A stretch of 64,000 nucleotides of DNA, taken from Saccharospirillaceae bacterium (GTDB taxonomy: Bacteria; Pseudomonadota; Gammaproteobacteria; Pseudomonadales; Oceanobacteraceae). The notes beneath the pieces were generated by a model. That model made no database searches and had not been told where the DNA came from. It saw nothing but the letters and a program-made list of their open reading frames with translations. Location of the stretch: positions 1 to 64,000 of the forward strand of contig JAJOJJ010000042.1 of assembly GCA_021208685.1 (NCBI GenBank). Direction: 5' to 3'. Below are positions 41,040 to 49,026 of the stretch, piece after piece; position 1 is the stretch's first letter, and every line of letters begins with the position of its first letter. Position numbers and translations under genes: made by a program.

Positions 41040-43956
41040 CGAATACACCGTGGCTTTCCGTATCAGCATCGAAGAAGCGGCTAACAATCTCTGGCGTGGC
41101 ATTTTGCAGAAGGGTGATGGTGCTATGGATCGCCAGCCCGGTATTTTCCTGCACCCGGATGCAGAGAGTCTGCATGCCACCAACAGCACCAATCAGAGTG
41201 ATAACCGCATTGTCGACGTTGCGGATATTCCATTCCGCCAGTGGCTGAATGTGGTGTACAGCAAACGTGCCGATGGGCTGGATATCTATCTGGATGGGGA
41301 GCTGGCAGCCAGTTACCCCTTTGCGCCCGGCGAAGCATCGCTTGCCAATAACGGTAATTTATACGTCGGTAATATTCCGGGGGCTGCAGAGTCTTTCACT
41401 GGTCTGATTGATGATATTCAGGTTTATAACCGTGTCCTGAACGCTGGTGAACGCCTGCAGATTCTGCCGGCTCCACCTCTGGGTGAGGTGCAGTTTGTCC
41501 AGGCTGGTGCTCAGTTGGATGAAAACGCTGGCAGCGTGACGGTGCTGCTGGAGCGCACCCGTGGCAGCAAGGCGCCGCTGACGGTGTATGTGGATATGAA
41601 TGCGGCAACCAGTACTGCAACTCTGGGTGATCAGACGGATATGGCCGACCCATTACATCCGGCTGATCTGGCATTCGGCGCTGCGTATGTGTCAGGCACC
41701 GGGGTACCGGTTACCTGGCCTGCGGATACCCGTGGCCAGCAGAGTCTGACCATTACACTCGATTATGCTGACGACAATCTGCGTGAAGGTACCGAAATCG
41801 CCCGTTTGCGCCTGGCCAATACCGGTGGCGCAGCGAGCGGACTGAATTCGACGTTTACACTGCGCCTGAATGACGTAACACCCAACCCGTTTGGTAACTT
41901 CTCGGTGACTGGCCCGGATCCGATGGTGGTGCTGGAAAATAATCCGGCGACTCAATCGCTCTGCGTGGTGCGTGAGTCGGGTGCGCAGGGTGAAGTCACG
42001 GTGAATTACAACATCAGTGGCACGGCTGTTGCGGGAACCGATTTCAATTATCTGCCTTCCGGTATTGAGCCGGTTGCAGCCAGCGGATCGGTAACTTTTG
42101 CCGATGGTGACAGTACCGATAAGTGTTTTGATATTGCCGTGGTCAATAATCCGGCTATCGGCACCCCGGATATTCATCTTCAGGTGACCATTACCGGTCT
42201 GAATCACGATGCCGGACTTGATCCGCTGCTGACGGCTCAGAATCAGGCACAGCTGGTAATCCGCGACTATTCACCGGGTGAATTTGGTTTCTCCGCCAGT
42301 AGTTATACCTGTAAGGAGCCTAATACCAGTTCTCTGGTGCCCGAGAGCTTACGGCCCTCTGCCTCAGAACTCGTTTGTGAAGTGGCTGTTATCCGCAATA
42401 ACACGGGTATTTACGCACCTGCTGCAACGCTGAATGTGGTTGCTCCGGTCGATGTCGCTAATTATGGTTACAATGCATCGCTATCCTGGCCAGCCATTAC
42501 ACCGGCAAGCCCGGCAACAGCAGGTTCAGAAGTGCAGTTGATTACGTTTGTTATCGCGAACGATGACATTCAGGAAATTGACCAGCTGATCCCTGTTTCA
42601 TTATCTGCGACTAATGGCGATGGTCACAACGAAGTGATTACTGCTGGCAATATGACGCTGACGATTGTTGATGTGACAACCCCTGCGATTATTTCGTTGT
42701 CTTCTGAAAGTTCAACCATCAATGAAGGTAGTAACGCCGTCTTTAATATTCAACGTAGTGGTAACGCAAATACCGTATTCAACTTTGAATATGAAGTGAA
42801 TGTTGAGGGAAAAACAGCCGGAAAATCTAATTCGGATTATGTTGATTTCGGTGCGGGATCTGCAGAAACCGGTGTTATTTCTTATTCGTCAGGTGGATCG
42901 CCCAATCGTCAGTTGGTATTCAAGACTATTGATACTCTTGAGCCACTGGCCAGTGTTGGACTCCGTTTGACGCTGAAGAATCCGAGTACACCACGAACTG
43001 TCGGTATGGGAGTGTTATCCAATGCGAATCTGGATAATGCGATTAATCAGACTGACTCGTTAGTAACGGTTCTGAATACAAAAGATCTGATTCAGAATAA
43101 CTACAGCATTACGCTTACGGATGGTGGCGATGTTCGCCAATATCAGACCGGCTCCGATGCTGCGATGCCAACATACCTTGTAGCGCTGGAACAGCACTCT
43201 CCTAACCGGAGGGTTATTAACTGGTCGTTTACTATACCGGCTAAAAATACGCTGGATATTGATCACACTAAGATCCGTTATACATGGCGTTTATTGAATG
43301 CAGCAGGTACAGCGTATGCCACCTGGTTTGATGGTGTGACCACTCAGTCTGATAGTTCAGATACTCTGGGAGGCGTCACCGGTTTGTTTGCTAATGGTTC
43401 TGGTGTTGCTGATTATGGCGTAGGAGCCCAGCAGCCATCTGATGGTCTGACTGTTACAGGAACTGCCAGAGTGCCTTTTGTTCTGGATCCTACTCAGTTC
43501 AGACTGGAATTGACATTAGAGGGTGGTGATGGAGTTTCTTACCCTGAACTATTCCGTCGCACGGTTATGTTTACTGCGCAACCTTATTACCGCCAGTTGT
43601 ATAACAATGGGAAATGTTTAAATCGCTCGGGAAAAACGTCCTCCTGCGGTTATCCAGCGAATTTCTGGACATGGAACCCAAGTTATAGCCGTCTGATTAA
43701 CCGTCAGTCTTGGCTTGATAGTGCTACGAATATCTGCTTCCAACAAAGTGGCAGCGGTGTCTCGATGGTAAATTGCTCGAATACCAGTAATACCAGTGTG
43801 ACATTCCCTACTGTTAGTGGCTTTAACCAGTTAAATGTTGGCAACAATGCGGTGTGCGGTACGCTCTGGAGCGACAATTTGTCACAAACAGGTAGTCCGG
43901 GTGGTTGCATCGAGGCTCACAGAACCTGGAGCTGGTCTGCTCCTCTGGAATTTTGA
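40918..43956 (+). CDS. Giant surface protein, 3' part (out of frame with 5' part)
   Basis: True coding sense begins right after the G run, at about 40954 (GGALALSAADVMVVPGL), completing the LamG-like domain (YTVAFRISIEEAANNLWRG, WLNVVYSKRADGLDIYLDG). It goes on with three or four Calx-beta-like domains (FSVTGPDPMVVLENNPATQS, SLSSESSTINEGSNAVFNIQ) and a Cys-rich C-terminus (GKCLNRSGKTSSCGYP, CGTLWSD). The ATG at 40918 lies in the LamG region of the other frame and has no ribosome site, so independent translation is unlikely. Joined to the 5' part the protein would be close to 2800 residues. Its stop is 2 bp before the next gene. Confidence 0.8.
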   Translation: MMVRIRYHRLWGGALALSAADVMVVPGLAAQPDGGLDVPASEYTVAFRISIEEAANNLWRGILQKGDGAMDRQPGIFLHPDAESLHATNSTNQSDNRIVDVADIPFRQWLNVVYSKRADGLDIYLDGELAASYPFAPGEASLANNGNLYVGNIPGAAESFTGLIDDIQVYNRVLNAGERLQILPAPPLGEVQFVQAGAQLDENAGSVTVLLERTRGSKAPLTVYVDMNAATSTATLGDQTDMADPLHPADLAFGAAYVSGTGVPVTWPADTRGQQSLTITLDYADDNLREGTEIARLRLANTGGAASGLNSTFTLRLNDVTPNPFGNFSVTGPDPMVVLENNPATQSLCVVRESGAQGEVTVNYNISGTAVAGTDFNYLPSGIEPVAASGSVTFADGDSTDKCFDIAVVNNPAIGTPDIHLQVTITGLNHDAGLDPLLTAQNQAQLVIRDYSPGEFGFSASSYTCKEPNTSSLVPESLRPSASELVCEVAVIRNNTGIYAPAATLNVVAPVDVANYGYNASLSWPAITPASPATAGSEVQLITFVIANDDIQEIDQLIPVSLSATNGDGHNEVITAGNMTLTIVDVTTPAIISLSSESSTINEGSNAVFNIQRSGNANTVFNFEYEVNVEGKTAGKSNSDYVDFGAGSAETGVISYSSGGSPNRQLVFKTIDTLEPLASVGLRLTLKNPSTPRTVGMGVLSNANLDNAINQTDSLVTVLNTKDLIQNNYSITLTDGGDVRQYQTGSDAAMPTYLVALEQHSPNRRVINWSFTIPAKNTLDIDHTKIRYTWRLLNAAGTAYATWFDGVTTQSDSSDTLGGVTGLFANGSGVADYGVGAQQPSDGLTVTGTARVPFVLDPTQFRLELTLEGGDGVSYPELFRRTVMFTAQPYYRQLYNNGKCLNRSGKTSSCGYPANFWTWNPSYSRLINRQSWLDSATNICFQQSGSGVSMVNCSNTSNTSVTFPTVSGFNQLNVGNNAVCGTLWSDNLSQTGSPGGCIEAHRTWSWSAPLEF
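40949..40957 (+). repeat. Homopolymer of nine G within the giant surface gene
   Basis: GTTGTGGGGGGGGGCACTGG. Deleting one G joins the upstream frame (PPVVGG) to the downstream frame (ALALSAADVMVVPG) and completes a LamG-like domain. Slipped-strand phase variation or a base-calling error are the two explanations. Confidence 0.9.
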
Positions 43957-43958
43957 TT

Positions 43959-45395
43959 ATGAAAAATAATTCTCAGATAGTCTTATTTGTGATTACTTTG
44001 CTATCTCCGATGGTATCGGCTATGCAACCGCTGAATGAATCACAGCTTGGTGAAGTCACCGGCGAAGGCATCGGTGCCACCTTCGATGATGTCGTGATTC
44101 ATTCCGGTAACTATGGGCAGCCTGACGACTTTAAATTGCGCTTGCGTCTGTCTGATGGTCCGGATTCGGAAATGCTGATCATGAGTGAACTGCGTTTCTA
44201 TCGCTCTGGCGCAGAACCCGGAACGGCAAATAGTGGTGGTTTTTTCGGTACTTATGATGATCCCTTTGTGGTGGGTGAACTTCGTGAAATTACTGAGCAA
44301 CATGTAGGCTCTATTGATCCGCAAGGTGATGGCACTTATGAGTCTGGAAGCCGAACCCATGTTGCTTTTTATACTGGTTTTCCGGCCGCCGATCTGACCC
44401 AGAAAGAGCGTGGATTTTTCCAGTGGACGGGTAACCGTATGGGCGTTGGTAATACCACTCCGCGCTATGCGAATCAGAGCACCTCTTATTATCGAGGTTT
44501 GCCGAATGATTTTTTCAGCGGTAATGCATCGGTAAATATTGGTAATTTATTCAGCCTGACCAGTGAGTATCAAACCTATTTACAGGAACAGGAAGATCGT
44601 CTGGATTTGGCTACAAATAAATTTGATCTGCATTTTCGCCTGGATGCCATTACCGACGAAAACCGCAATAAATCAACCGATGAACAATTTCTGGGCTATG
44701 TCGATGTAGAAGGCGCCCGCTTATATGGTACCAGTACCATGATCTGGGCACACAGCAACCAGGGGGAACGCTTGTCCGCTGCCGATCTGGCCCGCTACCA
44801 GAATGGCGGAGCACCGGTATATGCCGACCGTGGCCTGGCGATGGCCATGACCACCGGGTTACGTGCCGATACTATCCGCATTACCGCGGATCCGTCCGGA
44901 GCTGCCGCCAGTGTGCTGGAGTTGCAGGGGGTTGATATGTATCTGCCGATGGGCAGTGTTGATCAGCCGATGACGATCAGTACCGTACAGTTCTCACAAA
45001 TTTCACGTGGCACCTGGAAAAACCCGGTGATGGTCGCACCTTCGACGCAATTACGTCTGGAGATTGCAGCGCTGCCCAAGGACGTTGCACAGGCTCCGCA
45101 GGGGAATATTTTTATTCAGTCACTGGCCTTTGGTGATCCGGATGACTCGGAAATTATCACCGGTATAGAAGATATTTATCTGCGCGATGCCACCGGCAAT
45201 ATTGTTACAACGGTGGACGATGTAAAACACCGTGCTTTTGTTCCGAAAACGGTGATCTATAACGAACAGGTCGCGGCGTATAATCAGGCTAATCCCTCTT
45301 CGCCTTTACCTTTTATACCCAATCAAAATGTGGTGGAAGTTCGCGGGCTGGAAATACAACGTCTGGTGATTACCACACAGGATCTTAATCGATGA
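43959..45395 (+). CDS. Secreted surface-operon protein 4 (DUF6160-like)
   Basis: The 478-residue exported protein: signal peptide MKNNSQIVLFVITLLSPMVSA, then MQPLNESQLGEVTGEGIGA, the operon tag. The body is beta-rich with long strands (LRADTIRITADPSGAAASVL, VEVRGLEIQRLVITTQ) and no enzyme motif. The ATG at 43959 follows the stop of the giant gene by 2 bp, so translation of this gene probably depends on ribosomes finishing the giant gene; a premature stop there could silence it. It overlaps the next gene by ATGA. Confidence 0.72.
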   Translation: MKNNSQIVLFVITLLSPMVSAMQPLNESQLGEVTGEGIGATFDDVVIHSGNYGQPDDFKLRLRLSDGPDSEMLIMSELRFYRSGAEPGTANSGGFFGTYDDPFVVGELREITEQHVGSIDPQGDGTYESGSRTHVAFYTGFPAADLTQKERGFFQWTGNRMGVGNTTPRYANQSTSYYRGLPNDFFSGNASVNIGNLFSLTSEYQTYLQEQEDRLDLATNKFDLHFRLDAITDENRNKSTDEQFLGYVDVEGARLYGTSTMIWAHSNQGERLSAADLARYQNGGAPVYADRGLAMAMTTGLRADTIRITADPSGAAASVLELQGVDMYLPMGSVDQPMTISTVQFSQISRGTWKNPVMVAPSTQLRLEIAALPKDVAQAPQGNIFIQSLAFGDPDDSEIITGIEDIYLRDATGNIVTTVDDVKHRAFVPKTVIYNEQVAAYNQANPSSPLPFIPNQNVVEVRGLEIQRLVITTQDLNR

Positions 45396-45856
45396 AATAT
45401 GCAATTTTATTGACTGCGTTCATGTCGTCGTTGGTTTCTGCGGAAATGAGTGAATTGGCCGAAAATGAGCTTCAGGAAACAACCGCACAGGCCGGCATAA
45501 CGTTGAGTGCACGCTTTGAATTTGGCGATGATACCCGCATCAGTTACAACAATGCTGATGCCGATTATAAAGATCCTCAGGAATACTGGCTGGTGATTGA
45601 TAATCTGACCGGCGCAATTGAGATGAAGGGTATGAAGATTGATCTGATCAATGATTTCGGCCCTTCCGGTAGCGTTGGTGCTGTTCAGATCACACTGCCG
45701 GACGAGATTATTTACGACGAACTGTCCACCGATGGCATTTATGTGGGCCCCGATCGTCAAATCGGTGCTAGCCATCGCTTTATTATGGGCATGGATATTG
45801 ATGGGTCGTTGCAATTTCCGGCAGCAACCCGTATGAACATTTTTGCAATAAAATAG
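45392..45856 (+). CDS. Small secreted surface-operon protein 5
   Basis: The 154-residue exported protein: signal peptide MKYAILLTAFMSSLVSA, then EMSELAENELQETTAQAG, a degenerate form of the operon tag. One compact beta-rich domain follows (ARFEFGDDTRISYNN, YWLVIDNLTGAIEMKGMKID, GSLQFPAATRMNIFAIK). Closest in layout to a single strand-repeat unit of its larger neighbours. ATGA overlap upstream and 8-bp gap downstream. Confidence 0.7.
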   Translation: MKYAILLTAFMSSLVSAEMSELAENELQETTAQAGITLSARFEFGDDTRISYNNADADYKDPQEYWLVIDNLTGAIEMKGMKIDLINDFGPSGSVGAVQITLPDEIIYDELSTDGIYVGPDRQIGASHRFIMGMDIDGSLQFPAATRMNIFAIK

Positions 45857-45864
45857 GCCAGTTT

Positions 45865-47055
45865 ATGAAAATAATAAAAAAGCTGCCGGCATTAATCGTG
45901 ATGATTTGTCCTTCCATATGGGCAGGCATGCAACCAATGGACGAATCAGAAATGTCATTGACTTATGGTCAGGCCATTTTTGAGGTGACTGACCAGGTTG
46001 TGTCGCAACCAGAAGGTGCTGACCTTAGTCTGCTGCGGTTGACCATTGGTGCCCGTATTGAAATTAACGCTAACGTCGAAGAACTATCATTAGGCCGTTA
46101 CTGGCGTCCGGAAGGAACCAATTGTACTGGTGGCGCTGGTGGCGATAAAGTTTGTTATAACAACGTATTGCCGGCGAGTTATAACGACAATATTAACTGG
46201 GCCTGTACGGCTAATCCTTGCGGCTCAGTCGGGTTAGATGATGCTAACTACAAATCCTCTGCTTTGACTCATGATACCGGTGGTGAGAAAAGCTTTTTCG
46301 ACGAGTCGGTATTTCCTGGAGGTTTTCGCCCGGATGGTGGCGTTGATATTAAACTACGTGATCTGACCATGGGGCAGGTTCGTGATAAAGGCAATGGCCA
46401 GTATGAGCTATTACCCTTTATTCAGGAGAATCCTTATTTTGAGTTTGCCTTTGATGAGACGTCCGGAGTAAGAAAGCTAGTTGGTTTCCGTCTGGGAGCC
46501 GAAGAGTCTTTTGGTTATCAGGGGAATATTATTGATGTTATCAGTGGTTATATTCGCCCTAGCATTACAGCGACTGCTAAATTAGGGAGTATTACTGTAG
46601 GGGATCTGTATTTGGAGGCACAGCTCGGGGGCGTAAGAACCATTGGTTGGCTGGATAAACGAACAACGAATTTCTTAGGAACCAGTGGTGGATTTGGTGG
46701 CGCTATTTTGGATCTCATTGTTCCTGATACTGACGCATTAATCGGCCAGTCCCCTCATGCACAGTTATTCCCGGTGCAGTCTAACTATCTGGAACACTCT
46801 AACGCATTCTTTTTCAGCGTAGGAACTCGATCTATACAGTGGAGCTCCGTGCAGGGTTTTTCTCCTGATGTCACGTCTCCCGGGTTCTGGCTTAATATGG
46901 GCGGTGACGGCGGTTTGATTGCTAAAACTCAGGAAGGAAAACACCCGGATAACTATTTCCCCGGGCACCCGAAAGATGGCTTGTATGGTAATAATCCAAA
47001 TTATGGTAACGTTGCTAATCTGCCCAGCTGGTCTCAGACTTACAACAATAATTGA
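45865..47055 (+). CDS. Secreted surface-operon protein 6
   Basis: The 396-residue exported protein: signal peptide ending IWA, then GMQPMDESEMSLTYGQAIFE, the tag with Thr-Tyr in place of Val-Thr. It contains a Cys-bearing loop (CTGGAGGDKVC, CTANPC) that could form two disulfides, then beta-rich sections and a Gly/Asn/Pro-rich C-terminus. No family recognised beyond the tag. Last gene of the operon; a UUCG-capped hairpin and a strong terminator follow immediately. Confidence 0.72.
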   Translation: MKIIKKLPALIVMICPSIWAGMQPMDESEMSLTYGQAIFEVTDQVVSQPEGADLSLLRLTIGARIEINANVEELSLGRYWRPEGTNCTGGAGGDKVCYNNVLPASYNDNINWACTANPCGSVGLDDANYKSSALTHDTGGEKSFFDESVFPGGFRPDGGVDIKLRDLTMGQVRDKGNGQYELLPFIQENPYFEFAFDETSGVRKLVGFRLGAEESFGYQGNIIDVISGYIRPSITATAKLGSITVGDLYLEAQLGGVRTIGWLDKRTTNFLGTSGGFGGAILDLIVPDTDALIGQSPHAQLFPVQSNYLEHSNAFFFSVGTRSIQWSSVQGFSPDVTSPGFWLNMGGDGGLIAKTQEGKHPDNYFPGHPKDGLYGNNPNYGNVANLPSWSQTYNNN

Positions 47056-47110
47056 GCTGCTTCGGCAGCTTGCTCTTCAAATAAAAAAACCTGCGTTAGC
47101 AGGTTTTTTT
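47055..47110. terminator. UUCG hairpin plus bidirectional terminator
   Basis: AGCTGC TTCG GCAGCT at 47055-47070, starting on the stop codon of the last operon gene, then AAAAAAACCTGC GTTA GCAGGTTTTTTT at 47083-47110. The second serves both the operon and the convergent LRR gene. Confidence 0.92.
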
Positions 47111-47125
47111 ATTTACAACGATAAA

Positions 47126-47776
47126 TCAGATACTGAAGGTTTCTAATGTTTCGGGCATCGATCCTGGTACAGCGGAAGGATTATTATCAGCTGTCAGATG
47201 CTTAAGGGCCGGGAGTGTGCTGATAAAGTCCAGACTGCTTAGTTGATTATCATTGATATACAGTTTGCTCAGTTTTTCGAGCTGTAAGGTATCAATAGAA
47301 TTCAATTGGTTATGGCTTGCCATCAGGGTGGTCAGCTGCGTCAGATTATTCAGATAACCGATGTCGTTTAACTGATTATGGCTGACATCCAACCAGGCGA
47401 GTTTATCCAGACCTTGCAGCTCAGCTGCAGAACGAAGCTGGTTATTTTTCAGGTTCAGTACCCGCAACTCTGTAAATTGTTCAAGCCCTGCCAGTGAACG
47501 GATATCAAGATGCGCACACTCCAGCATTTGCAGCTGTTGCTGGTATTCAATCCCTGTATCAGAAATACAGCTATGCAGAGCGTTGTCCCCCAGACGGCTG
47601 AAGTCAACCGGTGTCAGCCCTGTAACAGATGGCTGCTTATTTGTTTCAGGTGTGTTTGAATCGGCTGAATTATTGCTGCTACTGCCAACACCATCACTAC
47701 CACTTCCGCCACTACAGGCGGCGAGCAGGGTGCTGAGAGTGACAGCCAGTGCTGATCGGGTCCAGGACGTATTCAT
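47126..47776 (-). CDS. Leucine-rich-repeat lipoprotein
   Basis: The 216-residue protein starts with a lipoprotein signal (LSTLLAACSGG, lipid on Cys21) and a Ser/Gly/Asn linker, then about six LRR units of 20-22 residues of the internalin-like type (LRVLNLKNNQLRSAAELQGL, LAWLDVSHNQLNDIGYLNNL, LTTLMASHNQL, LSKLYINDNQLSSL). It should be a small surface- or periplasm-facing binding protein. It converges with the surface operon and shares its terminator; functional linkage is possible but unproven. Confidence 0.85.
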   Translation of the reverse strand: MNTSWTRSALAVTLSTLLAACSGGSGSDGVGSSSNNSADSNTPETNKQPSVTGLTPVDFSRLGDNALHSCISDTGIEYQQQLQMLECAHLDIRSLAGLEQFTELRVLNLKNNQLRSAAELQGLDKLAWLDVSHNQLNDIGYLNNLTQLTTLMASHNQLNSIDTLQLEKLSKLYINDNQLSSLDFISTLPALKHLTADNNPSAVPGSMPETLETFSI

Positions 47777-47950
47777 GGTGATGCCTGTTTTATTATTTTT
47801 GTAATGGGTGCCATCGTACCACAGTGGTCAGCGACACTCTAGATTCGTACGAAAATCGGTCGGTTTTGTAACGTGTTGATCTGTAAGTAAAATCATCTGG
47901 CTTATTGGTTTCGGAGCCGGTATCTGGTGTAAAGGGAGTGTAATATCCGC

Positions 47951-48928
47951 ATGTTGGATCTGAATCAACTGACTGTGTTTATCCGGGTTGTGGATGAAGG
48001 CAGCTTTACTGCAGCCGGGAAGGCGCTGGGAATGCCCAAATCGCGTGTCAGCCGCATGGTTGCCGACCTTGAGGCCAGCCTCGGCGCACGTTTGCTGCAA
48101 CGCACGACGCGCCAGCTGAGTATGACGGAGGTTGGCAGTGCCTATTACAACCGTTGCCGGCATCTGGTTCAGGAGATTTTTGATGCGCACGAGATGATCT
48201 CTGATCGTGAGGGGAATCCGCAGGGATTGCTGCGCATAGCGGTACCTATGATGGTGGGCAGCGGCGTGATGGGACATTACTTTGCCCGCTATCAGGCCCG
48301 TTATCCGGATGTCCGCCTTGAGGTCATTCATACTGACCGTCAGGTGAACCTGATCCAGGAAGGCTTTGATCTGGGGGTATATCTGGGGGATTTGCCAGAC
48401 TCGTCACTGATTGCGCGCACACTGGCAGAATCGGATTCAGTACTCTGCGCCGCCCCCTCTTATCTGGCCCGCGTTGGCCGCCCATTGCACCCACGCGATC
48501 TGGTGCAGATGCGCTGCGTCAAAATAGGGGAGGGCAGTCAGCCACAAACCTACGAACTTACTCACAGCGAAACCGGTGAAGTGGTTGAGGTGAAAGTGGA
48601 ACCGACCATTTCCACCAATTCCGTCGTCGCCGGTTTGGGCAGTATTGTGCAGGGAGCCGGCATTGGTGATCTGCATTACCTGCTGGCCGGAGAGCAGTTT
48701 TTAAATGGCCAGTTGGTCCCATTATTTACTGAATGGCGTTTGCGCCCGCAGCCAATATCGCTGGCCTATCCTTCGCGTCAGTATTTGCCGCGTAAGGTTC
48801 GGGTCTTTATTGATTTTATGGTTGAGGAGGCTCAGCGGCTGGAGAAAGTACTGGATGCTTTGCCAACGACAGAAGAGCAGATTACCGCCTTTGCCAGACT
48901 GCTGCGGAGTGAAGAGCGTAAACCGTAA
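47951..48928 (+). CDS. LysR-family transcriptional regulator
   Basis: The 325-residue regulator has an N-terminal winged helix (LNQLTVFIRVVDEGSFTAAG, KSRVSRMVADLEASLGARLLQRTTRQLSMTE) and a C-terminal effector domain (GLLRIAVPMMVGSGVMGHYF). It fits the LysR subgroup in which the C-terminal domain is similar to DhcR/AphB-like regulators. GGGAG precedes the ATG. It is divergent from the LRR lipoprotein and upstream of the HD-GYP gene; the target is unknown. Confidence 0.92.
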   Translation: MLDLNQLTVFIRVVDEGSFTAAGKALGMPKSRVSRMVADLEASLGARLLQRTTRQLSMTEVGSAYYNRCRHLVQEIFDAHEMISDREGNPQGLLRIAVPMMVGSGVMGHYFARYQARYPDVRLEVIHTDRQVNLIQEGFDLGVYLGDLPDSSLIARTLAESDSVLCAAPSYLARVGRPLHPRDLVQMRCVKIGEGSQPQTYELTHSETGEVVEVKVEPTISTNSVVAGLGSIVQGAGIGDLHYLLAGEQFLNGQLVPLFTEWRLRPQPISLAYPSRQYLPRKVRVFIDFMVEEAQRLEKVLDALPTTEEQITAFARLLRSEERKP

Positions 48929-49026
48929 GGCGTGCTGACAGCAGCACGGGGCATCGGCAGGCTGCCCAACAGCAATGGTCAGGTCTATTCTTTCTGAACC
49001 TGCAACCTATAGGGATGGACGCCTGA

